From Chryseobacterium gleum (GTDB lineage Bacteria; Bacteroidota; Bacteroidia; Flavobacteriales_D; Crocinitomicaceae): 13,936 bases of DNA. The notes below the pieces were generated by a model, which made no database searches, was not told the DNA's origin, and was given only the letters and a program-made list of their open reading frames with translations. The stretch spans positions 1-13,936 of the forward strand of contig CALPUT020000032.1 in the NCBI GenBank assembly GCA_943326825.2, in the 5' to 3' direction. Shown piece after piece: positions 1 to 8,158 of this stretch (position 1 is its first letter; every line of letters begins with the position of its first letter). A program made the translations under genes and the position numbers.

Positions 1-2556
1 ACATGTGATGATGATGGTGGTTCAGGATTTATGTCTTTGACTTGGTGTAATAACTTAACTCCAGGAGAAACTGTTTGGATCAGGGTATGGAGATATACTG
101 GAACAGGTACTTTTGGCATCTGTGCTACCCAACAAGCTTCTATAAATTGTTATGGAAACGCTGCTGCAGGTCAAGACTGCATTGGCTCTACACCTATTTG
201 TAATATTAACGGCTATTGTGGTAATACTTCTGCTCTTTATTCTGCTAGTTCAAGTTGGCCTGAACTTGATAACGTTTTTACATGTGGAGGATTAAACAAT
301 GATTCGTTTATTTCTTTTGTTGCTGATTCTACTTCATTTGTATTTAATGTAATTCAAACTTCTAGTTTGAATGGTGATGGAATTCAGTTTATGGTCTTTT
401 CTGCACCTTCATGTGGCTCTGCTTCTATAACCTCATATACTTGCGAAGGTCAAATTTCACCATCATTAACACCAACAACAGTAACAGCAAATGGATTAAC
501 CCCAGGGCAGACTTATTACATAGTTATTGATGGATATGCCGGAGATGTTTGTGATTACACTATCTCATTGCCATTAACTGGCGGTGGAGTAAGCTTACCT
601 GTAAAAATAAATCCACCAACAAGTAATATCTGTTTAGGTCAAACTGTTCAATTAATAGCTGAAAATGGAAATGGTAATTATGATTGGATTAGTTCACCAG
701 ATGTTACAAGTTTAAATGTTACAAATAATGATACTGTAGTAGCTAATCCATTAACTGTAGGTACTTTTACATATGTTGTAAACTCAAATTCTGGAAACTC
801 TTCATGTCCAAACGCTGACACTGATACAGCGATTGTTAATGTCATGGTTGGTCCAGTTACAACTGATGGAATTACTGACACTATTTGTGCGACTGGATCT
901 TCTACAGTTCAAGGTGCAACAAGTAACGGAAACCCATTATGGACTATACAAGCTGGAGCTGGAACATTGACAAATGTTAATTCAATAAATCCAACCTACA
1001 ATTCTGTCACTGCTGATGAAGGTAATACTGTTATTTTAACTATGACATTAGTGGGATGTGGTGGAACTTCAATCTCACATGACACTATTCGTGTATTACC
1101 AAAATTATTTACACGTGTAAATGGAAATATGTTTTATTGTCCATCTGCAGGATCAACTCATTTAACAATACCTGATTCATTAATATTAGATTCAGCTGTT
1201 TGGAAAAATAATGGAACTGTAATAGCAAATGCTTTCAATACTAATTTAAGTGCTGGTTCATACGATATTAGATTTTGGAGTTTAAATAGTCTTTGTTCAA
1301 GAGACACTACAATTACAATCGTTTCTCAACAAGATTTAGTATTAGAAAATGATCAATTTATTTGTCAAAACACATACACCTTTTCAGGTAATATAGGAGG
1401 TGGAGGAACAGGAAGTTGGGCTTATTTAAATAATCCAAACCCAGTTCCAACTTTTTCAAACAATACTTTAAATGCAACTGTCAATTTTCCTTTTACTGGA
1501 ACTTATACTTTGGAGTATTCAGAATCAACTTGTCTAGATAAAGATACAATCGTAATAACTTGGGAAGATGCTCCTGTTTATGGTTTACCTGATAATATTA
1601 TAGCATGCCCAGGACAACCAGCAAATTTAATAGTTAGAGATTCTTTAAATATTAATTCTATTAGTTGGGGACTTCCAACTCTAGCTTTAGATACTTTGTA
1701 CTCTGCAAACCTTACAGCTGGAACATATACTATCAATGCAACAAGTATACACAACTGTCCAGGAGATACAACAATTATTGTAACAACAATAACACCTGTT
1801 AAAATTGTATATTCTGGAGCTGTTGATTGTAATGATAGTACCGTATTTTTAGATCAGAATATTGGAAACCCTAATGGTCAATGGATATGTACAAATAATC
1901 AAACTGTTTCATTTACTCCATCTAACAATATTACAACTACTATAGTTGTGCCAGAATTTGGGGATTACACATTTGTTTATACGGAATCAACTTGTAATGA
2001 TGATGATACTATCACTATTAAGTTTAGACCGGATTCTTATGTTGATTTAATTGATTACAAAATTTGTTCTGGATTTAATAAAGAAATATTAACAAATATA
2101 TTTTTACCACAGTTTGTAACTTCTATAGAATGGACGGTAAACGATAATCCAGCTATTTTAGGAACCAATGAAACCTATTCAACATCTGATGCTGGAATAT
2201 ATTATTGTACTGTTGCAGGTTTATGTACATCTTACACAGATTCTTCCATATTAACTGTTAAAACTTGTGATTTAAATATTCCAAATACATTTTCTCCAAA
2301 TGGAGATGGAAACAATGATTTTTTCAAATTATTAACTGAAGATTTAGATTTCTTTAAAACATTTAATATCTCTATTGTTAATAGATGGGGGAATATTGTA
2401 GCTGAATTCAGTATTCCTGATTTTAAATGGGATGGAAAAGATAAAAATGGGAATTTAGTCGAAAATGGCGTGTATTTTTACAATATCAATTCTACAACAA
2501 TTGAAGAAACAGAATTAAAGAAACAAGGTTTTATTCAGGTTTTCACAGACAAATAA
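1..2556 (+). CDS. Secreted Ig-like-repeat protein with T9SS type B sorting domain (5' partial)
   Basis: The frame is open from base 1, so the N-terminus and signal peptide lie outside the window; 851 residues are visible and the ATG at 31 is only an internal Met. The first ~180 residues are Cys-rich and resemble a domain common in secreted Bacteroidota proteins (DCIGSTPICNINGYCGN, then SFISFVADSTSFVFNV and LTPGQTYYIVIDG). The middle (about 200-755) is a series of beta-rich, Ig/PKD-like units with regularly placed Cys. Two of these are clear copies: GTYTLEYSESTCLDKDTI near 1498 and GDYTFVYTESTCNDDDTI near 1960, 154 residues apart. The last ~94 residues (from 2272) are the gliding-motility-associated C-terminal domain: NIPNTFSPNGDGNNDFF, IVNRWGNIV, WDGKDKNGNLVENGVYFY. 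Known for the family: this domain sends proteins through the type IX secretion system to the cell surface or medium. Inferred role: surface adhesin or matrix protein; no catalytic motif seen. Confidence 0.88.
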   Translation, partial: TCDDDGGSGFMSLTWCNNLTPGETVWIRVWRYTGTGTFGICATQQASINCYGNAAAGQDCIGSTPICNINGYCGNTSALYSASSSWPELDNVFTCGGLNNDSFISFVADSTSFVFNVIQTSSLNGDGIQFMVFSAPSCGSASITSYTCEGQISPSLTPTTVTANGLTPGQTYYIVIDGYAGDVCDYTISLPLTGGGVSLPVKINPPTSNICLGQTVQLIAENGNGNYDWISSPDVTSLNVTNNDTVVANPLTVGTFTYVVNSNSGNSSCPNADTDTAIVNVMVGPVTTDGITDTICATGSSTVQGATSNGNPLWTIQAGAGTLTNVNSINPTYNSVTADEGNTVILTMTLVGCGGTSISHDTIRVLPKLFTRVNGNMFYCPSAGSTHLTIPDSLILDSAVWKNNGTVIANAFNTNLSAGSYDIRFWSLNSLCSRDTTITIVSQQDLVLENDQFICQNTYTFSGNIGGGGTGSWAYLNNPNPVPTFSNNTLNATVNFPFTGTYTLEYSESTCLDKDTIVITWEDAPVYGLPDNIIACPGQPANLIVRDSLNINSISWGLPTLALDTLYSANLTAGTYTINATSIHNCPGDTTIIVTTITPVKIVYSGAVDCNDSTVFLDQNIGNPNGQWICTNNQTVSFTPSNNITTTIVVPEFGDYTFVYTESTCNDDDTITIKFRPDSYVDLIDYKICSGFNKEILTNIFLPQFVTSIEWTVNDNPAILGTNETYSTSDAGIYYCTVAGLCTSYTDSSILTVKTCDLNIPNTFSPNGDGNNDFFKLLTEDLDFFKTFNISIVNRWGNIVAEFSIPDFKWDGKDKNGNLVENGVYFYNINSTTIEETELKKQGFIQVFTDK

Positions 2557-2578
2557 CTGAATTAAAACTACTATATTT

Positions 2579-2610
2579 AAAACGCCTCAATTTCTTGAGG
2601 CGTTTTTTTT
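2579..2610 (+). terminator. Rho-independent terminator after the secreted-protein gene
   Basis: A 12-bp perfect stem (2579-2590 with 2595-2606, core CGCCTCAA/TTGAGGCG) closes a TTTC loop and runs into an eight-T tract (2603-2610). It starts 22 bases after the stop codon. It separates the secreted-protein gene from gldM, so gldM probably has its own promoter. Confidence 0.9.
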
Positions 2611-2664
2611 GTTACTTTTTTCTTTAACCGAATTGTTATGATATAAACCTTTAAAATTTATATC

Positions 2665-4419
2665 ATGGCCGGAGCGAAAGAAACCCCAAGACAAAAAATG
2701 GTTGGACTAATGTACTTAGTCCTTATGGCATTGTTAGCGTTAAATGTAACAAAAGCTGTACTTGATGCATTTGTTGCGATTGAAGATAATATTCAAAAAT
2801 CTTGTATAAAGCAATTGGACCGAGGTGATTCGTATATTGCTGATTTGAAATCTGAGTTGTCTGATCAATCGAATCCTTTGAAAACTCAAAAGGTAAATTA
2901 CTTCTTAAATATTGCTAAGAAAATTGACCTAGAAACGGGAAAACGAATCAAAGAAATCGATGACATCAAATTAGCCATTTTAGAAAAAAGTGGTGAGAAA
3001 ATTGATCAAATAAAAGAAAATGATCCCGAATCAATAATCTGGAAAAATTACGATCCGAAAAGTCCATTACAACCTACTCGCTTAAATTTAATGGCTATTC
3101 AGGCAAAAGATCAATACGATATCCCAATGCATGAGATAATTGGCGATGAATTGACAATTATTACTGGTTCAGGTAAAGATTTATGGAAACATTATAATGA
3201 ATACAGAAATAGCATTTGTCATCTTGTTGGATCATATGAAATTGGAGATAAAAAGTATTCTTTCAATCCAACGAATATTAATCAGTTTAAAGATAATAAT
3301 GAATTAAACTTACTTGTTGAAAAATTAATTGCTAAAAACAAAATCAATACAAATGAAGACAAAGAAGTATTAAAACAACTTTATACTGAACTTACTAAAA
3401 ATGAACGATACAACACCGAAGAAGAAAAAAATATACATTGGATAGGGAAAACATTTGATCATTCTCCAATTGTTGCAGCAATAGCTTCGTTGACTTCTAT
3501 GCAACAAGAAATCCTCACGGCAAGAGCAACTGCATTAGCTCATATAAAAAGCAAAGTTACTGTTGGTGATTATAGCTTTAACAAAGTAACAGCGTTAGCT
3601 TATGGTCCAGCTTCTGTAAATCAAGGTGACAATATCGATGTGAAAGTAATGATGGCTGCTTATGATTCAGATAATCAGCCGATAGTTACATACAACGGGA
3701 ATCCAATAAAAAACATTAAAGATGGATATGGAATTGTTTCAACAAAAGCTAGTTCAGGAAATGAGATGAAATTGAGTGGTACCGTTTCAATTAGAAAAAA
3801 ATCAGGGGAAATGAAAACAGAAAAATGGGAAACCTCTGTTGTTGTCATGAAACCTCAAGGTACTATTTCAATTCCGGCATACAATATACTTTATAAAAAT
3901 TATCCTAACGAAATTGAAGCAGTCGCTTCTGGATTTGATGAAACATTTGTATCAGGAACTGTAGGAATGAAATTTACCAAAAAAGGAAACAAATATATAG
4001 TAGATCCAGGAACTGCTAGAACTTGCAGCATGACTATTTATGGAAAAAACAAAAAAGATACTTCCAAAAAAATGCTTGGAACATTCAATTATAAAGTTGC
4101 GCCATTACCAAACCCTCAACTTTATTTTGGCTCAGTTTCAAGTGGAAGCAGAGTAAGTGTTTCATTAATCAAAACAATCAAAAGATTGAAAAATGCTTAC
4201 GATCCTTCAAGTCCTTTGAACATTGCATTTAGTACATTAGAATGGACAATGACAATAGAAGGTACAAATTTAAAAGCTGACGGTAAAACTGATCAACTAA
4301 ATCAAAAAGCATTTGATATTCTCAAACAGGTCAGAAAAGGAAATAGAATAATCATTTCATCTAAAGCTTTAGGAGCAAAAACAGCATCTATTACAAGTTG
4401 CATTATCATTGCTGAATAA
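2665..4419 (+). CDS. gldM: GldM-family protein, T9SS/gliding motor subunit (solitary)
   Basis: 584 residues. The N-terminus carries the family hallmark TPRQKMVGLMYLVLMALLAL: a short cytoplasmic stretch with Arg9, then one TM helix (about residues 12-29). The rest is periplasmic. A helical region follows (to about 300, including FDHSPIVAAIASLTSMQQEI near 264), then beta-rich domains and an end domain beginning near PNPQLYFGSVSSGSRVS. Family knowledge: GldM dimers sit inside a GldL pentamer in the inner membrane, use the proton-motive force (Arg9 of GldM is implicated) and reach across the periplasm to GldK/GldN, driving type IX secretion and gliding. This copy is somewhat longer than the ~510-530 usual for gliding bacteria and lacks gldL before it and gldN after it; both flanks are terminators. 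It may be a paralogue working with components encoded elsewhere, or this lineage may have split the operon. Symbol given for family, not proven orthology. Confidence 0.85.
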   Translation: MAGAKETPRQKMVGLMYLVLMALLALNVTKAVLDAFVAIEDNIQKSCIKQLDRGDSYIADLKSELSDQSNPLKTQKVNYFLNIAKKIDLETGKRIKEIDDIKLAILEKSGEKIDQIKENDPESIIWKNYDPKSPLQPTRLNLMAIQAKDQYDIPMHEIIGDELTIITGSGKDLWKHYNEYRNSICHLVGSYEIGDKKYSFNPTNINQFKDNNELNLLVEKLIAKNKINTNEDKEVLKQLYTELTKNERYNTEEEKNIHWIGKTFDHSPIVAAIASLTSMQQEILTARATALAHIKSKVTVGDYSFNKVTALAYGPASVNQGDNIDVKVMMAAYDSDNQPIVTYNGNPIKNIKDGYGIVSTKASSGNEMKLSGTVSIRKKSGEMKTEKWETSVVVMKPQGTISIPAYNILYKNYPNEIEAVASGFDETFVSGTVGMKFTKKGNKYIVDPGTARTCSMTIYGKNKKDTSKKMLGTFNYKVAPLPNPQLYFGSVSSGSRVSVSLIKTIKRLKNAYDPSSPLNIAFSTLEWTMTIEGTNLKADGKTDQLNQKAFDILKQVRKGNRIIISSKALGAKTASITSCIIIAE

Positions 4420-4441
4420 TTTTGCTTCACCTAAATCAGTC

Positions 4442-4471
4442 AAATAGCGGTTAGAAATGATCGCTATTTTT
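4442..4471 (+). terminator. Probable terminator after gldM
   Basis: An 8-bp stem AAATAGCG (4442-4449) / CGCTATTT (4462-4469), extendable by one G-T pair, has a roughly 10-base loop and is followed by a short T run. It lies 22 bases after the gldM stop. It is weaker than the other terminators because the loop is large and the T tract short. Confidence 0.6.
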
Positions 4472-4548
4472 CGTTGAACTATTTTCTTTTATATTACAAT
4501 TTCTTTTTCTACCTTTAGAATGAAAAAGCAACAATAAACCGACAAGAA

Positions 4549-5538
4549 ATGAAACAAATTGGAATAAATGGATTTGGTAGAATTGGAAGATATTTTACTC
4601 GTTTAGCTCTTGAACGAAATGATATTAACATTGCTGTTATAAATGATTTAGCAGATGTGAAAACGTTGGCTCATCTTCTTAAATATGACAGTGTTCACGG
4701 GAAATTAAATCATCCATTCTCCATTCAAGATAATAAAATTATTTTTGAAAATGGAAAAGAAATTCTTTTTATTAAAGAACGTAATCCTGAATTAATTCCT
4801 TGGAAGGAATATGGTGTTGAAACAGTTATAGAATCAACAGGCTTATTTTTATCTCATTCTGATGCAAGTAAACATTTAGTTGGAGGAGCAAGAAAAGTGA
4901 TTATTTCTGCACCTGCAAAAACAGAAGATGTAAAAACGGTAGTATTAGGGGTAAATGATCATTTGCTAGACGACTCAGATTTAATCGTTTCAAATGCTTC
5001 GTGCACTACAAATTCGGCAGCCCCTTTGATTAAAGTACTTTTGCAATTAGGCGAAATTGAATCTGCATTTATTAATACTGTTCATAGTTACACTTCTGAC
5101 CAACGTTTGCAAGACTCACCACATTCAGATTTAAGAAGAGCTAGAGCAGCAAATCTTTCAATTGTACCAACTACTACTGGAGCAGCAAAAGCTATTACCA
5201 AAATTTTTCCTGAACTAGAAGGAAAAATGGGAGGAGGTGGAATGCGAGTTCCTGTTCCAGATGGTTCTTTAACAGATTTAACTGTTGTGATGAAAAAACC
5301 ATTAACAGTTGATCAAATCAATGAAGCAATGGAAATAGCATCTAATTCTTCTTTAAAAAACATTTTAGCTTATACAGATGAACCTTTGGTTTCAATAGAC
5401 ATTGTTGGAAATCCTCATAGTTGCATTTATGACTCAGAATTAACAAGTGTCATAGGTAACATGGTTAAAATCGTAGGCTGGTATGATAATGAGGCTGGTT
5501 ACTCAAATAGATTAGTAGAGTTAGCAATTAAATTATAG
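4549..5538 (+). CDS. gap: Type I glyceraldehyde-3-phosphate dehydrogenase
   Basis: 329 residues, full family length. It phosphorylates and oxidises glyceraldehyde-3-phosphate to 1,3-bisphosphoglycerate with NAD(P), in glycolysis or in reverse in gluconeogenesis; cytosolic homotetramer. The Rossmann motif GINGFGRIGR is at residues 5-14, Asp33 (IND) favours NAD, the catalytic Cys152 sits in SNASCTTN, and the general-base His179 is in VHSYTSDQ. The phosphate-binding segments PTTTGAAKAI and MRVPVPDGSLTDL and the C-terminal WYDNEAGYSNRL are intact. The segment GKMGGGGMRVP is unusually glycine-rich and the usual CTTNCLAP is CTTNSAAP, as in one of the two common bacterial GAPDH subgroups, so another gap copy may exist elsewhere. 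A TACCTTTA box at 4510-4517, close to the Bacteroidota TAnnTTTG -7 box, would give a ~25-base leader, but no good -33 box is visible. Monocistronic between terminators. Confidence 0.95.
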   Translation: MKQIGINGFGRIGRYFTRLALERNDINIAVINDLADVKTLAHLLKYDSVHGKLNHPFSIQDNKIIFENGKEILFIKERNPELIPWKEYGVETVIESTGLFLSHSDASKHLVGGARKVIISAPAKTEDVKTVVLGVNDHLLDDSDLIVSNASCTTNSAAPLIKVLLQLGEIESAFINTVHSYTSDQRLQDSPHSDLRRARAANLSIVPTTTGAAKAITKIFPELEGKMGGGGMRVPVPDGSLTDLTVVMKKPLTVDQINEAMEIASNSSLKNILAYTDEPLVSIDIVGNPHSCIYDSELTSVIGNMVKIVGWYDNEAGYSNRLVELAIKL

Positions 5539-5580
5539 TTGAATTGACTAGACCTAAATAGTCGATACAGATTTAAAGTA

Positions 5581-5610
5581 AAAAACCCGAGTTAAGAACT
5601 CGGGTTTTTT
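5581..5610. terminator. Bidirectional terminator between gap and the HU/SPOR gene
   Basis: A 13-bp perfect stem (5581-5593 with 5597-5609, core ACCCGAGTT/AACTCGGGT) has an AAG loop and is flanked by A5 on the left and T6 on the right. It therefore reads as a terminator on both strands. It lies 42 bases after the gap stop and 24 bases beyond the stop of the convergent gene, so one hairpin likely serves both. Confidence 0.92.
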
Positions 5611-5633
5611 ATGTTTATTTATTTCAAGTTATC

Positions 5634-7253
5634 TTATTTTTGTTTGAAAATCCATCCTTTAACACCAATAGTTTTTGATTCAGTAATTGCTTCTCTTTTA
5701 GAAGTATATGAACCTATACTAACTATATACATTTTATCAATTTTCCCTAATAATTTAGCATCCAAACCTTTTGCAATCATTTGATTAACAAAATTTGCAG
5801 CATTTGCTTCAACTGAGAAAGAACCACCAATAATATGATATTTTCCTCCTGTTGAACTTGTCACAGGTGTAGAAACAACTGGTGCTTGTTTAGAAGTTGC
5901 TTTTGGTTTTTCAATAGATTTAACCGTTGGTTTCACTTCTTCTACTTTTGTTGAGGCTTTTTCTTCCATTGCAGGGACTGAAACCTCTTCAATATCAGCT
6001 GTTTCAACAACTACCTTCGTAGAAGATTCTTCTGCTGAAGAAATATCTTCAGTCAATTCGATGTTTTTATTATTCTCAGCTAATTCTTTTGGTTCAACTA
6101 GCTTTGGTGAAGAAATGTCACCAGAATTGTATAAGATAATCCCCAAACCTCCAATAAGCCCAACTGAAATAATACTTATTGCAATAAGTATTGAAGATTT
6201 TTGATTTGGAGTTTTATGAACTACAAAAGCTCTTTTTGATTCTTTAACTTTTTTCTCTTTTTTAGCTGTTGGTTTTACTTTTTCTTTTGTAACTTCAGAC
6301 TTCGAAGATTCCTCTTCTTTTGTCTCTTCAGGCATACCTTTCATTGCTAATTTTTCCATTCTTTCAGCTAAACGCCTTTCTCGTTCAGCTTCACGCTCAG
6401 CATTTTTAATTTTTTTAGCCTCTAATTCTGCTAGTGTTAATTCTACTTTTGGTCTCGGTGAAACTACTAATTCGGTTTGAACTGGAGCAATCACTTCGGG
6501 ACTATTTATTTCTTCTTTAATTTCGACTTTTGGCTCGATAACTGTTCGAACTTTTTTCTCTTTAACCTCAGCTAATGGCTTTACAATTTCAGATTTTGGT
6601 AAAAGTTCATCGTAATTTTCTAACAAAACACCATCTTTCAATAATTCAATATTCCCTTCATTTCGAATTGCAAGGATGTGTTTTTCTCCTATATTAATTT
6701 CTAAATCTTTATTTGAATTAATTGTAATTCCTTCTATGTCATTTTGATAACCGTTTGAAGGTTGTTCAGTCGTATTTACTTCTATATCTGGAACTTCATT
6801 CTTAATTTCTTTATCTTGTTCTAAAGATTCTTGAATACTTTTATGCTCCAGGTCGATTGAATCTGAATCTTCTAGAGAAACTATTTCTTCAACAATTTGG
6901 TTTGTTAATACTTCATTCTTTATCTCTGAAGGCATTGAACCATCCCAATTTCTAAAAATAATTTCCCCTGATTTATCTTTTAAAAATGTCCCAAATTGAA
7001 ACATATCATAAGATTCTCCTCTATCTAATACTGCTTGAACATCTCTAACATATTTTGATATTAAGTTTTTAGCATCATTTAATTCAAAGCCTTCTTTTTC
7101 AGAAATATAAGCAGCTAATTTGCCGTCATCGTATTTTAGAAATGGCATGAACATTATTTCACCTGTTGAGTGATTTGTTATAGTTAAAGCACCCAAATCA
7201 GGTATAATTATCGTGTTTACTTCCTTTAATAATAACAATAAGTATTTATCCAT
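5634..7253 (-). CDS. HU-CCDC81/SPOR-domain inner-membrane protein
   Basis: 539 residues. Residues 1-~105 match the CCDC81-like prokaryotic HU domain pair of Bacteroidota (IPDLGALTITNHSTGEIMF, then DMFQFGTFLKDKSGEIIF). An acidic linker follows, then a charged coiled-coil-like segment (about 271-304, EAKKIKNAEREAERERRLAE) and a Lys/Glu-rich stretch. One TM helix is at about 354-376 (ILIAISIISVGLIGGLGIIL). After a Ser/Thr/Glu/Lys/Pro-rich spacer comes a C-terminal SPOR domain (469-539, YHIIGGSFSVEANAANFVNQ ... GWIFKQK). No signal peptide, so the predicted topology is HU domain in the cytoplasm and SPOR in the periplasm. SPOR domains bind peptidoglycan with denuded glycans, usually at division sites; the HU domain suggests nucleic-acid or protein contact in the cytoplasm. 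Inferred role: linking nucleoid or cytoplasm to septal wall; not proven. It is the last gene of the ribD block, 43 bases after the MBL gene. Confidence 0.85.
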   Translation of the reverse strand: MDKYLLLLLKEVNTIIIPDLGALTITNHSTGEIMFMPFLKYDDGKLAAYISEKEGFELNDAKNLISKYVRDVQAVLDRGESYDMFQFGTFLKDKSGEIIFRNWDGSMPSEIKNEVLTNQIVEEIVSLEDSDSIDLEHKSIQESLEQDKEIKNEVPDIEVNTTEQPSNGYQNDIEGITINSNKDLEINIGEKHILAIRNEGNIELLKDGVLLENYDELLPKSEIVKPLAEVKEKKVRTVIEPKVEIKEEINSPEVIAPVQTELVVSPRPKVELTLAELEAKKIKNAEREAERERRLAERMEKLAMKGMPEETKEEESSKSEVTKEKVKPTAKKEKKVKESKRAFVVHKTPNQKSSILIAISIISVGLIGGLGIILYNSGDISSPKLVEPKELAENNKNIELTEDISSAEESSTKVVVETADIEEVSVPAMEEKASTKVEEVKPTVKSIEKPKATSKQAPVVSTPVTSSTGGKYHIIGGSFSVEANAANFVNQMIAKGLDAKLLGKIDKMYIVSIGSYTSKREAITESKTIGVKGWIFKQK

Positions 7254-7296
7254 ATCAGTGAAATTTTAATTTTTAGCGAATGGGAAAGTACAAAAA

Positions 7297-8154
7297 TTAT
7301 TTAAATAATTCTGAAAATTGAAAAGTTTCATTCAATCTAATTCCAGATGGTGTCGATTGAAGTGTACAACACTCATTGACACTGTCGTGTTCTAAAAATA
7401 AAACGTATTCATTTTCAGCCGCTTTATTTAAAAATTTTGATTTTTCATCTAATGTTAATAATGGTCGAGTATCGTAACCCATTACATAAGGTAAAGGTAT
7501 ATGACCTGTACTTGGCAATAAATCAGCCATAAAAACCAATATTTTTCCTTGATATTTAATATGAGGAATCATCATACTTTCTGTATGCCCATCCACAAAA
7601 AGAACATCCATTCCTTCAAAAACGTTTTCGGTATAATCTCCTTTTCGATTGATAAATTTTAACTGACCACTTTCTTGAATTGGCAAAATATTTTCAGATA
7701 AAAACGAAGCCTTTTCGCGAGCATTTGGCTCTGTTGCCCATTTCCAATGATTCTCTGTACTCCAGTAATTTGCTTTTTTGAATACAGTTTCAAATCCTGT
7801 TTGATCTTTGTTCCATTTTACACCTCCTCCACAATGATCAAAATGTAAATGTGTCAAAAATACATCTGTAATATCATCATGCGAGAAACCTAATTTATGA
7901 AGATTAGAATCTAAACTATCAGATCCATTTAAATGAAAATGCGAAAAAAACTTTTCAGATTGTTTATCACCAATACCTGTATCAATTAATATAAGCTTAT
8001 CCCCATCTTCGATCAATAAACTTCTCATCGACCAATTACAAAGATTATTTTCATCTGCTGGATTTGTTTTTTGCCACAATGTTTTAGGTACAACTCCAAA
8101 CATTGCACCACCATCTAACTTAAAATTTCCTGTATTTAAAGTATGAATTTTCAT
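7297..8154 (-). CDS. Metallo-beta-lactamase-fold hydrolase, lactonase-like
   Basis: 285 residues, no signal peptide, so probably cytosolic. The full dinuclear metal site is visible: HLHFDH at 102-107 (His102, His104, Asp106, His107), His190 in VDGHTESM, Asp211 in FMADLLPS and His256 in FLEHDS. LILIDTGIGDK near 54-64 is the usual strand-turn before it. The set matches the glyoxalase-II/AHL-lactonase-like branch rather than beta-lactamases. The substrate is not readable from the sequence; quorum-quenching lactonase, another ester or lactone hydrolase and general housekeeping are all open. The start codon is 4 bases after the ribD stop, so translation is probably coupled and the gene co-transcribed with ribD; nothing in the sequence ties it to riboflavin chemistry. 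Confidence 0.85.
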   Translation of the reverse strand: MKIHTLNTGNFKLDGGAMFGVVPKTLWQKTNPADENNLCNWSMRSLLIEDGDKLILIDTGIGDKQSEKFFSHFHLNGSDSLDSNLHKLGFSHDDITDVFLTHLHFDHCGGGVKWNKDQTGFETVFKKANYWSTENHWKWATEPNAREKASFLSENILPIQESGQLKFINRKGDYTENVFEGMDVLFVDGHTESMMIPHIKYQGKILVFMADLLPSTGHIPLPYVMGYDTRPLLTLDEKSKFLNKAAENEYVLFLEHDSVNECCTLQSTPSGIRLNETFQFSELFK

Positions 8155-8158
8155 TCGC

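Noticed and set aside
678..881. Minus-strand open frame inside the secreted-protein gene
   Set aside because: It lies wholly antisense to a well-supported coding region and has no recognisable domain.
4520..4537. Mini-ORF MKKQQ-stop just before gap, as a leader peptide
   Set aside because: Five codons in A-rich leader sequence are expected by chance; no attenuator hairpin accompanies it.
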